The translations under genes and the position numbers were made by a program. From positions 1-41,513 of the IMG/VR virus record IMGVR_UViG_3300025030_000220: 41,513 nt of DNA; one strand, 5' to 3'. This DNA is from a virus. Below are positions 14,021 through 19,544 of the stretch, in pieces. Below the pieces are notes generated by a model. That model was not told where the DNA came from, did no database searches, and was given only the letters and a program-made list of their open reading frames with translations. Numbering within the stretch: position 1 is the stretch's first letter; each line of letters begins with the position of its first letter.

Positions 14021-14088
14021 AAATAAAATACTGATTAGAGGTCATCACAGACAAGTAACCTGCACGACCTCTGTTCAGTATTTTATTT
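14021..14088 (-). ncRNA. Long leader hairpin, possible attenuator or riboregulator
   Basis: AAATAAAATACTGA (14021-14034) pairs perfectly with 14075-14088 and AGAGGTC (14037-14043) with GACCTCT (14066-14072), leaving a 22-nt loop (14044-14065) and a 2x2 internal loop. On the - strand it would sit in the 5' leader of the 13991 gene, followed by TTTTTT just before the Shine-Dalgarno site. On the + strand it is followed at once by a T-rich tract and could act as a terminator. I recognise no known riboswitch class. Confidence 0.55.
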
Positions 14089-14116
14089 TTTTAAAAGAAC
14101 TGACAATTCTGTATCT

Positions 14117-14146
14117 ATTATATCACATTCCCCCGCTGACACCGAA
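14117..14146 (-). promoter_or_regulatory. Putative promoter for the 13991-13206 cluster
   Basis: TATAAT on the - strand at 14122-14117; the best -35 is a weak TTCGGT at 18 bp. It would give a leader of about 120 nt carrying the 14021-14088 hairpin. Confidence 0.4.
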
Positions 14147-14211
14147 AGTTTATGAAGGCTATTTAACGGCCTCTGGCAGACCTTCGGCGCCGAAATAATC
14201 TGCCAGCGGGG
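14131..14211. ncRNA. Three-way-junction-like folded element
   Basis: CCCCGCTG (14131-14138) pairs with CAGCGGGG (14204-14211). Inside, AGGC/GCCT (14156-14159 with 14169-14172) and GCAGA/TCTGC (14176-14180 with 14199-14203) form two hairpins; the second is capped by the perfect palindrome TTCGGCGCCGAA (14183-14194). It lies 27 nt after the stop of the 14375 gene and upstream of the next putative promoter. It lacks a T-run on the - strand, so it is not an ordinary terminator. Confidence 0.5.
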
Positions 14212-14237
14212 AAAAATGATAATTTAACTTTCACGAT

Positions 14238-14375
14238 TCATCCCGTTCTGGCAAGTATGTGCTCGCCATTGTGCTTGATAATTTCTCCTTGCGTGGCGTT
14301 AAATTCTGCTTCCGTGATAGGGAAGAGATTTACGTCCCCGTGCCGCCTGAATAATACTTCTTTTTTGTTTGTCAT
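14238..14375 (-). CDS. 45-aa 'RHGDVNLFPI' protein
   Basis: ATG at 14375, stop at 14238. The pattern 'FRRHGDVNLFPITEAEF...IIKHNGEHILARTG' resembles the start of a small phage/bacterial family that begins with a (H/Q)GDV strand and later reads LAxGExTGHxH. Here it stops right after 'LAR', so it may be a shortened member. A 36-nt upstream sequence is shared with the next gene (14621). Function unknown. Confidence 0.6.
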   Translation of the reverse strand: MTNKKEVLFRRHGDVNLFPITEAEFNATQGEIIKHNGEHILARTG

Positions 14376-14411
14376 ATATTTTTTAATTCTAAATTTTAAA
14401 ACGTCGGTTCA
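14376..14411 (-). repeat. Duplicated leader sequence, copy 1
   Basis: About 36 nt directly before the 14375 ATG, nearly identical to 14622-14658 before the 14621 ATG (TGAACCGAC, then an AT-rich run ending in AAAAAATAT before the ATG). It may carry a shared promoter or translation signal. Confidence 0.6.
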
Positions 14412-14426
14412 TTTTCTAATAAATTT

Positions 14427-14621
14427 TTATTCTTTTAATAATAATTTTTTGTCTGATATTGGATTTGGAATAAAAAACCATTTTCCAGTATAAGTAAAAA
14501 TGTTAGAGTCCTCTTTTTTTATTTGTTCTTGATATTGACATAACATTCTGCCCTTATTGGTCAGAGCTATTATTTGTCCTGTGTCGCTAAGAATGAGTTG
14601 AATAATTTTTTCTTTTTTCAT
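14427..14621 (-). CDS. Small hypothetical protein with single beta-propeller-like repeat
   Basis: 64 aa. 'KIIQLILSDTGQIIALTNKGRMLCQYQ' followed by 'YTGKWFFIPNP' looks like one four-stranded repeat unit (query value, display label, W-x2-IP), a pattern found in small phage proteins. Function is unknown. The upstream 36 nt duplicates that of the neighbouring 14375 gene. Confidence 0.6.
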   Translation of the reverse strand: MKKEKIIQLILSDTGQIIALTNKGRMLCQYQEQIKKEDSNIFTYTGKWFFIPNPISDKKLLLKE

Positions 14622-14658
14622 ATATTTTTTAATTTGTAATTTTTAAAATGTCGGTTCA
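14622..14658 (-). repeat. Duplicated leader sequence, copy 2
   Basis: Second copy of the element at 14376-14411, again ending at the ATG. The two copies differ by a few substitutions and one or two indels. Confidence 0.6.
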
Positions 14659-14675
14659 CGATTCTTCGGTCAAGT

Positions 14676-15122
14676 TTAGGGAAAATAAATTTTTGTTAAT
14701 TCTATTGTGGAAAATTTATCAACATCCTTATTATTCGGCGGTTTAATTTCATCATTCCATCGTTCTTGATTCAGCCATGTTGTCGGGTGGGGAATGAATT
14801 GTCCTTTTTTATCAGTCCACTGGCGGGATTTCTTTTGATTCTCCAATGCTTCCATTATTATTTCAAATAAACTGTTGTCAACTTTCATCCGTTGCCAAAT
14901 AGTGGCGGCGCTCTTTTTTGCCATTTTGCGCGGATATTCTTTCCAAAATATTTCAAACTTTTCGTGGTCAAAGGGCGGTAATTCTTCCAGTTCTTTAATG
15001 TAATCTCGCAAATAATCGTAATGATGACACATCTCCTTGTTCTTAATGCATTCTGGGCAATCCAAAGCCAATGATTTCAGCCGTTCAAGGTTTTTTTTGC
15101 AGAAGATGGTTGTATCTTGCAT
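14676..15122 (-). CDS. Phage replication-associated protein
   Basis: 148 aa. Residues 50-125 contain 'FDHEKFEIFWKEYPRKMAKKSAATIWQRM', then 'WTDKKGQFIPHPTTWLNQERWNDEI'. This pair (FW..YP+K..K..A...W and IPhPttWLnq.rW.D) is the usual C-terminal signature of phage replication initiation proteins and DnaD/DnaT-like partners that lie before helicase loaders. The N-terminus is short, with C22/C25 in 'DCPECIKNKEMCHH' that could bind zinc. It probably cooperates with the DnaC-like ATPase. Confidence 0.72.
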   Translation of the reverse strand: MQDTTIFCKKNLERLKSLALDCPECIKNKEMCHHYDYLRDYIKELEELPPFDHEKFEIFWKEYPRKMAKKSAATIWQRMKVDNSLFEIIMEALENQKKSRQWTDKKGQFIPHPTTWLNQERWNDEIKPPNNKDVDKFSTIELTKIYFP

Positions 15123-15135
15123 AATTTTTAATGGT

Positions 15136-15594
15136 TCATACAGTATGCGGCGGTTCTTTCTCTAATTCAATCTCCAATAATTTTCCTGCGGGATTTTTGT
15201 GGCGGGGAATAAAATTGAAAGTTATAGTTCCGCCAAACTTGATACGCTCGCGGTTTAGATATTCTAGCGCGCTTTTGTGGGCTTCGGTCAATACGCTTGC
15301 GTTTCTAATCTTCCCCGCTCTCGCCCAATACATTGCTGTTTGCGAATCAGTGTAGATAGCGAGCGAATCGGCTTTTTGTTTTCCTTCATTCGCCAGCTCT
15401 ACCGCTCGCGCTATTGCAATCAATTCAAAAACATTGATGTATTGTTTGAGGCTTTCAACCCTGCCAATGGCAATTTTTTCAATACGCTCGTGGCTTTTAT
15501 CATCTATGATTGCAATCTTGCCACGCGCAACATTCTCCTTGTTAGTATCGGTGTTTTTCCAATCAAAACTGGCATCGCAATAAAATGTTTTCAT
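15136..15594 (-). CDS. rnhA: Ribonuclease HI-like protein
   Basis: 152 aa from ATG 15594, in an ATGA overlap with the previous gene. RNase H fold motifs: D7 in 'FYCDASFD', E57 in 'INVFELIAIARAVE', D83 in 'AIYTDSQTA' and H132 in 'FIPRHKNPAGKLL'. The fourth acidic residue (normally NxAD) is replaced by Gly136, which may lower activity or change metal use. It would remove RNA primers or R-loops. Its neighbours are a replication protein and an HTH protein. Confidence 0.85.
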   Translation of the reverse strand: MKTFYCDASFDWKNTDTNKENVARGKIAIIDDKSHERIEKIAIGRVESLKQYINVFELIAIARAVELANEGKQKADSLAIYTDSQTAMYWARAGKIRNASVLTEAHKSALEYLNRERIKFGGTITFNFIPRHKNPAGKLLEIELEKEPPHTV

Positions 15595-15821
15595 TGGTGT
15601 TGATTTTCTTTTTGGTATTCTTCGGTCATATAATAATAATTTTTCCAATACTCTCGCTTAATTCCCAACGCGCTTCCAAAATTGCCGACAAGATTCATTC
15701 CCTCTTTGCGCAGTTGATAAACTATCGCTCCAAGACGCAAAATATAATTTTCAATAGCCCAAAAATTATCTACATAACCAACCTCTGCAATTCTATTTTT
15801 TACCTTTTGATGTTGAGTCAT
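15591..15821 (-). CDS. Winged helix-turn-helix protein (HTH_39-like)
   Basis: 76 aa from ATG 15821. 'KVKNRIAEVGYVDNFWAIENYILRLGAIVYQLRKEGMNLVGNFG' matches the small winged HTH (HTH_39 type) found in phages, where the second half carries the recognition helix and wing. It is probably a transcription or replication regulator. It starts 5 nt after the previous stop and is coupled to RNase H by ATGA. Confidence 0.75.
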   Translation of the reverse strand: MTQHQKVKNRIAEVGYVDNFWAIENYILRLGAIVYQLRKEGMNLVGNFGSALGIKREYWKNYYYMTEEYQKENQHQ

Positions 15822-15825
15822 TTTT

Positions 15826-16014
15826 TTATACGCTTGCGTCTTCGGAGAGCGCCACGCCATACTCGCGGAGTTTGGCAATGATTGTAGCATTCAATCCAAT
15901 CATTGTTTTTTTGCCCCACTTTGTATAATATAGTCCTCTCTTATCATCTTTTATGCCAAGTAAATCAATCACTGCATTCAACGCGTCATCAATTTTTGGT
16001 ATTAAGTTCTCCAT
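15826..16014 (-). CDS. Small hypothetical protein
   Basis: 62 aa from ATG 16014, overlapping the previous gene by 26 nt. 'IDDALNAVIDLLGIKDDKRGLYYTKWGKKTMIGLNATIIAKLREYG' shows two helices and a basic centre. No motif is recognised. Confidence 0.5.
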   Translation of the reverse strand: MENLIPKIDDALNAVIDLLGIKDDKRGLYYTKWGKKTMIGLNATIIAKLREYGVALSEDASV

Positions 16015-16153
16015 AATAATAATTTGGCAATACTTCGCGCCAGTCAACCAATCCCACCCTTACGAGTATTTGCGTTCGCAAGGGCAAAGACTTGAAAAAG
16101 TTTTGAAACTCCTCCTCTGGCATTGCCTCTAATTTTTTTAATGTTTCTTGCAT
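15989..16153 (-). CDS. Small hypothetical protein
   Basis: 54 aa from ATG 16153, 11 nt after the previous stop. 'LEAMPEEEFQNFFKSLPLRTQILVRVGLVDWREVLPNYYYGEL' reads as a small helical domain. It overlaps the next gene by 26 nt. Function unknown. Confidence 0.52.
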   Translation of the reverse strand: MQETLKKLEAMPEEEFQNFFKSLPLRTQILVRVGLVDWREVLPNYYYGELNTKN

Positions 16154-16163
16154 ATTATTGTTT

Positions 16164-16394
16164 TTATTCACACACTCGCACTCTATCATTAAAGATTTCT
16201 ATAATTGCTTTTGCCTTTGATGGTGTCGTTTCAAACAATATCTCCGACCCGTCCGTTCCCCTCCAATACACGCCAACCAATTCACCCCATCCATATTTTG
16301 CTTTTGGAACAATAGATATGACTTTATCGCAAGTCAGTTTTTTATGGATTCGAGGGTTGTAAACAATTCCTTTGGCATTTTTTAAATGTTTCAT
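16164..16394 (-). CDS. Small hypothetical protein
   Basis: 76 aa from ATG 16394, 4 nt after the previous stop; longer starts would run into that gene. Beta-rich: 'KVISIVPKAKYGWGELVGVYWRGTDGSEILFETTPSKAKAIIEIFNDRVRVCE'. The 'GELVGVYWRGTDGSEILFE' strand pair resembles an SH3-like barrel. No family is recognised. Confidence 0.52.
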   Translation of the reverse strand: MKHLKNAKGIVYNPRIHKKLTCDKVISIVPKAKYGWGELVGVYWRGTDGSEILFETTPSKAKAIIEIFNDRVRVCE

Positions 16395-16398
16395 AAAA

Positions 16399-16608
16399 TT
16401 ATGATTCAATTTTATTTCCATCGTCATCAACGACACAAGAATATACAAACACCTCCCGACCTTTAAGCCCGCACTTTGCGCACTTTTGCGGAAAAGAGAC
16501 TTCGTCTATTTCAAAGTCAAAACCTCCCTCATGTTCCCAATCGTGTCCTTTCTCCCCGCACTTTTTTTGCTTTATTCCCTTTTTCGTCAGTTTTTTTATT
16601 ATTATCAT
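16399..16608 (-). CDS. Small zinc-binding-like protein
   Basis: 69 aa from ATG 16608. 'KCGEKGHDWEHEGGFDFEIDEVSFPQKCAKCGLKGREVFVYSC' provides Cys/His ligands (CxxKGH and CxxC) of a zinc ribbon, followed by an acidic end. It is typical of small accessory phage proteins. It lies 10 nt after the previous gene. Confidence 0.6.
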   Translation of the reverse strand: MIIIKKLTKKGIKQKKCGEKGHDWEHEGGFDFEIDEVSFPQKCAKCGLKGREVFVYSCVVDDDGNKIES

Positions 16609-16618
16609 AATTTTATTT

Positions 16619-16834
16619 TTAGACAAACTCTCCCAACCTTTCTTTTATCATGTCTGCGTCTGCTCTTAATGGGATAACTTTATATCCAGTTATCAAGTCG
16701 CCCTTTCTATCATCCACTTTTTCTTCAAACACTTTTGACTGCGCTTTTTCTTTTGCGTCCTCCTCGCTATCCGCAAAAAGCCACACAATATGCGTTACCA
16801 TTATTTCTACTTTGTATTTATTTTGATTTTTCAT
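16619..16834 (-). CDS. Small hypothetical protein
   Basis: 71 aa from ATG 16834. 'KYKVEIMVTHIVWLFADSEEDAKEKAQSKVFEEKVDDRKGDLITGYKVIPLRADADMIKERL' has an alternating strand-helix pattern. A GATACAATTTTATT box (complement strand) starts 3 nt upstream of the ATG; the same box precedes the 17646 gene. A long folded element lies about 80 nt upstream. Function unknown. Confidence 0.52.
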   Translation of the reverse strand: MKNQNKYKVEIMVTHIVWLFADSEEDAKEKAQSKVFEEKVDDRKGDLITGYKVIPLRADADMIKERLGEFV

Positions 16835-16836
16835 AG

Positions 16837-16851
16837 GATACAATTTTATTA
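16837..16851 (-). repeat. GATACAATTTTATT motif, copy 1
   Basis: Reads AATAAAATTGTATC on the - strand, ending 2 nt before the ATG at 16834. Other copies are at 17653-17666 and 18261-18274. Confidence 0.55.
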
Positions 16852-16911
16852 TTTTACTTATGCGATACGCTCGCACTAGCGCGACTTTTATTTAAAAGGT
16901 TATTGCGCCCT

Positions 16912-17011
16912 TTAATCCCTATTATATCCATAGCCAAGTTGATATTGTTGTTAGCTACCTTACCCGTTATCAAATGCGAGGACTTGTTTATAGCGATATA
17001 ATAGGAATTAA
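16912..17011 (-). ncRNA. 100-nt folded intergenic RNA candidate
   Basis: The 16877-17069 gap has no gene. 16912-16928 pairs with 16995-17011 over 17 bp; the single imperfect pair is C-A as + RNA but G-U as - RNA, which favours the - strand. Inside, CAAG/CTTG (16935-16938 with 16983-16986) and TTGATA/TATCAA (16939-16944 with 16968-16973) continue the stem. TTGACA (17029-17024) lies just upstream in - orientation. It is the likely leader of the 16834 operon or a small RNA. Confidence 0.55.
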
Positions 17012-17069
17012 AAAACACAATTTTGTCAATAGTTCCTATATTCCGATAGCGTTGTGCGTTTAGGCAATT

Positions 17070-17279
17070 TTAAGGTTTATAACCCTCTGGCAGTTCCAGC
17101 CCATGCGCTTTGCATTGCTCCTGTTGCCAGTCCATAGAATACCATAATGGAAACTCGCGCGACTCCGCAAGCCATTTTTGGCATTCTATGACTTCATTCT
17201 TGCTCCATCCGATTGCCAGCACCAACGTAAAGAGTGCCAGCGCGGCGATGATTGCTACGGCTTGCAATATGTTTTTCAT
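17070..17279 (-). CDS. Small membrane protein with conserved Trp/Cys tail
   Basis: 69 aa. 'MKNILQAVAIIAALALFTLVLAIGW' is one transmembrane or signal segment. The outer part, 'IECQKWLAESREFPLWYSMDWQQEQCKAHGLELPE', has two Cys and several aromatic residues; similar 'CQKW...FP.....WQ..QC' tails occur in small phage and bacterial proteins of unknown function. The start is one base after the previous stop. Confidence 0.65.
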   Translation of the reverse strand: MKNILQAVAIIAALALFTLVLAIGWSKNEVIECQKWLAESREFPLWYSMDWQQEQCKAHGLELPEGYKP

Positions 17280-17280
17280 A

Positions 17281-17646
17281 TTAGTAGCCGCTTACGGCAA
17301 GCGATTGATTTTTTTGGCGACTGTTCACATTCTCCACCATATACTCATCGCCACCTCCCGCGTTTAGGTCATAAAAATACTTCTTGATTCTTTCTTTGAG
17401 CGCGTGAAAAATTTTCTGTTCTTTTTCGGATAGTTCTGACGGTTCAAACATTGCTCCGCCCACTATTGAGCCAGCAATCCCACCGCCCAAATAGTTTTGA
17501 TATGAACCCATTACCGCCTCCTCCACGTTCGGAAACAGTTCCGACACGTCTATTTTTAGCGTTCCACCACGATATGATACATTACACTTAATGATATGCG
17601 CTTCAATATCAAACGCATCCGCAATTTTATTTTTTAGTGTTTTCAT
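17281..17646 (-). CDS. Hypothetical early protein
   Basis: 121 aa. 'VSYRGGTLKIDVSELFPNVEEAVMGSYQNYLGGGIAGSIVGGAMFEPSELSEKEQKIFHALKERIKKYFYDLNAGGGDEYMVENV' contains two Gly-rich turns around a charged helix. No catalytic motif is recognised. The upstream GATACAATTTTATT box ends 6 nt before the ATG. It is the second gene of the early arm. Confidence 0.6.
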   Translation of the reverse strand: MKTLKNKIADAFDIEAHIIKCNVSYRGGTLKIDVSELFPNVEEAVMGSYQNYLGGGIAGSIVGGAMFEPSELSEKEQKIFHALKERIKKYFYDLNAGGGDEYMVENVNSRQKNQSLAVSGY

Positions 17647-17652
17647 AAGGTT

Positions 17653-17666
17653 GATACAATTTTATT
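17653..17666 (-). repeat. GATACAATTTTATT motif, copy 2
   Basis: Identical to copies at 16837 and 18261. Here it lies 6 nt before the ATG of the 17646 gene, the distance at which -10 boxes lie elsewhere in this genome. Confidence 0.55.
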
Positions 17667-17682
17667 AATTGTCCAGCGTTGA

Positions 17683-18129
17683 CTATACGCCAGATTTTCC
17701 CAGTTGAGAGATAGCGCCATTTAATCGCGCCTCTTTTGTGTCTTCGCTTAACATGTCCCAGTCATCGGGCATTAACAGCCCCCTGCTTTCAAGTCCCGCC
17801 TTTAACATTCTAGTCTTCCAATCATTTTTTTCTTTTTGTGATTTCCCAAAAACATCGCCAAGCATTGCGACCAGTCCGACAGACCGCAAGCCCGCCATCC
17901 CTTCGGCTTCTTTGGCTTTGCGTTCTATTTCAAGTTCTGTTGCATTCCGTTCTTGCTTGACCTTTTCAAGACCAAACACATACGCAATGTGATTGATATG
18001 CTTTGATGTAGTTGTTGACCAGTAACCATGCACATATAGTTTACCATTGATTTTATCAATAGTAGCCACATGTGTATTATAACTAAACACTTTTAATCCC
18101 TCAATGTGTAGATTTTTCTTGTATTGCAT
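17683..18129 (-). CDS. First early gene, DUF8033-like N-terminal domain
   Basis: 148 aa from ATG 18129. The N-terminus 'VFSYNTHVATIDKINGKLYVHGYWSTTTSKHINHIAYVFG' resembles the small DUF8033-type domain (SYxTxVA.I and YWSxTTxKHIN). The C-terminal half is charged and helical, with 'MAGLRSVGLVAMLGDVFGKSQ'. It follows a long leader from the noncoding region. An early regulatory role would fit its position, but none can be shown. Confidence 0.6.
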   Translation of the reverse strand: MQYKKNLHIEGLKVFSYNTHVATIDKINGKLYVHGYWSTTTSKHINHIAYVFGLEKVKQERNATELEIERKAKEAEGMAGLRSVGLVAMLGDVFGKSQKEKNDWKTRMLKAGLESRGLLMPDDWDMLSEDTKEARLNGAISQLGKSGV

Positions 18130-18207
18130 AATTTTAATATGCCCTATGCATAACACTATCAGAATATAGAAACTATTTAAAAATATATTTTAATGTTCTG
18201 TCTATTA

Positions 18208-18376
18208 TTGACAACATAAGAGAAGATAAAACCAAGATAGGGATTATTTGGAGAGAATCTGATACAATTTTATTTATAATCTTTTTTAGCGGGCAATTGT
18301 GCGAACACAAGCCATCGCTGTTTTAAGATTCTCACCTCACCGCACACCCCAGTCTTATCCTCTTTTATGTTGTCAA
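18208..18376. repeat. TTGACAACATAA inverted repeat, with a further direct copy
   Basis: TTGACAACATAA at 18208-18219 (+) is repeated as its exact complement at 18365-18376 and again at 18409-18420. The first two could form a 12-bp stem closing a 145-nt loop; the last copy contains the -35 of an early promoter. Confidence 0.6.
18261..18274 (-). repeat. GATACAATTTTATT motif, copy 3
   Basis: Third copy, 132 nt upstream of the first early gene and not next to a start codon. Confidence 0.5.
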
Positions 18377-18398
18377 TTAACTTTCTAACTCCATCCTA

Positions 18399-18458
18399 CT
18401 CTTATTTTTTATGTTGTCAAGCGTATAACTGTGTATAACTATCAATAACATAAGATAA
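18399..18458 (-). promoter_or_regulatory. Main early promoter with four 10-bp repeats
   Basis: On the - strand TTGACA (18420-18415) has TAGGAT 16 bp downstream (18398-18393), giving a leader of about 260 nt before 18129. Abutting the -35 are four 10-bp units in perfect register from 18420 to 18458, each ending in ATAAC on the + strand (GTTAT on the - strand). One contains TTATACACA, a perfect DnaA-box consensus match. The layout is the same as at 6795-6850 and 11207-11263. A second TTGACA (18481-18476) lies further upstream. Confidence 0.7.
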
Positions 18459-18700
18459 CATTATATTTTAAACATTGTCAAGTTTATTGATTGGATTAGT
18501 ATTGACTAGGTTTAATTTATGTGTTGTGCTATTTTGGGGCGCTTATATTTTAGTTTAAATAGATATTTAATTAGGCGCGGTTATAGAGAAGATAAAGGAA
18601 GGCAAGGAGAGGGGAGAACTCTCATTTTTATCTCCTCCCCTCACAACACATATCCTATCTTTGTCAAGCGAACACTATCTTAATCTCTTCCAATTCCGAT

Positions 18701-19306
18701 TTTAGGTAGTGGGTATGTTCCTTTCAAAGGTTTGTAAGTCGTAGGGGACACCCCAACCTAATTTATATATCTGGGGTAAAAGTCTTTTATATACTGGGGC
18801 TTATGGTTTTAGGCAGTCTCTTCCCCCTCTTGTATTGGTAAAAACAAGAGTAGCCATATTTATATGGTTTAGTCCCTCTATGGAGTTTTACTAGGTCTTT
18901 GGTGTCTCTTCTCGCTAATATAGTGAGAAGAAGAATATATTGGGTGTGAATGGGATGTCATTTAGAGCGACATCAACCCAGTATAGCCTCCCTTACCTTA
19001 TTCGACTTTATTAGTTGTTACCTTCTAATAAAATCGAGCGCGCTCGGTTGCGTATCCGCTTTGGTAAGACCCCTTGCGCAACAGTCAGGCATCAAGCCTT
19101 CATCGAGATTCCTTTATTCGACTCCTGCGAGTGAATAATAGGTTTTCGCCTAGGAATTGAGGAGGAATGGTTACCTCCAGTCTGTGGTCTCCATAGGATT
19201 GAACAGGTGTTATTTATCAATATATAGGGATTATGCCGACATTCCACGAACTTTAGGCAAAATGTGTATATTGAATTGTTGTTTTCTTGTAATAAGTTTA
19301 CAAGAC
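18701..19306 (+). ncRNA. Large ornate structured noncoding RNA candidate (GOLLD/ROOL-like scale)
   Basis: About 600 nt without a gene but packed with stems: 18827-18833/18844-18850 (7 bp), 18908-18917/18921-18930 (10 bp), nested 18937-18945/18976-18984 and 18954-18959/18969-18974, 19003-19014/19025-19036 (11 of 12), palindrome 19035-19046, 19047-19052/19077-19082, 19116-19136, 19139-19142/19149-19152, 19161-19165/19174-19178 and 19285-19292/19298-19305. GTGG..ATGT near 18709 can pair with ACATTCCAC (19240-19248), closing the whole. G-U pairs in two stems favour the + strand, one stem favours -. A terminator follows. Large phage RNAs of this size are GOLLD and ROOL; membership cannot be decided here. 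Confidence 0.65.
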
Positions 19307-19346
19307 ACATAAAACCCCCAAGAATTACTCCTTGGGGGTTTTATGT
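19307..19346. terminator. Strong symmetric terminator after the RNA candidate
   Basis: A 16-bp perfect stem (19307-19322 with 19331-19346), C5/G5 core with A4/T4 flanks and an 8-nt loop. No gene precedes it on the + strand for over 1 kb, so it most likely ends a noncoding transcript. Confidence 0.88.
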
Positions 19347-19352
19347 AAGAAA

Positions 19353-19406
19353 CTCGATAAAAACAATGCTTCTGGTATTATCACCAGAACTCAACACATT
19401 GTCGAG
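19353..19406. ncRNA. Compound stem-loop before the late operon
   Basis: CTCGA/TCGAG (19353-19357 with 19402-19406), CAATG/CATTG (19364-19368 with 19397-19401) and TTCTGGT/ACCAGAA (19370-19376 with 19383-19389) nest in one another. A second hairpin, ATATGCGA/TCGCATAT, lies at 19453-19460/19472-19479. Roles unknown. Confidence 0.5.
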
Positions 19407-19502
19407 ACGGACTGCGTATTGAATTCTGTTTATAATGTTTAACATAATTTTTATATGCGAATTTCTTAACCTCGCATATTGAGTATAGCAAGCCGACTAT
19501 TC

Positions 19503-19544
19503 TTGTCAAGTGACAAATGTGAAAATTTGTGCTATATTGTTTTT
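19503..19544 (+). promoter_or_regulatory. Late-operon promoter, GTGACA-17-TATATT, with palindrome
   Basis: GTGACA (19510-19515), a 17-bp spacer and TATATT (19533-19538) end six bases before the ATG at 19545, so the terminase operon may start leaderless. A palindrome TTGTCA-AG-TGACAA (19503-19516) covers the -35, and ACAAAT/ATTTGT (19514-19519/19525-19530) lies in the spacer. Both are candidate operators for a repressor or activator. Confidence 0.75.

Larger units (their letters stand above)
18130..18700. other. Noncoding control region, early-arm side
   Basis: No supportable gene in about 570 bases. It holds the early promoter with 10-bp repeats, the TTGACAACATAA repeats, one GATACAATTTTATT box and a hairpin GAGGGGAG/CTCCCCTC at about 18615-18648. 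A replication origin could lie here, given the DnaA-like boxes and AT-rich stretches, but this is inference. Confidence 0.5.

Noticed and set aside
14257-14493. + strand frame of 78 aa
   Set aside because: Shadow of the 14375 and 14621 genes.
16166-16174. TTATTCACA DnaA-like box
   Set aside because: Falls in the coding end of a gene with no -35 or repeat array, so likely chance.
18701-19306. rRNA, tmRNA or RNase P RNA
   Set aside because: None of the diagnostic core sequences is seen, and no tmRNA-like tag frame or tRNA-like ends.
18950-19310. Small reading frames inside the structured region
   Set aside because: They have no start signal, overlap the stems, and show no domain-like composition.
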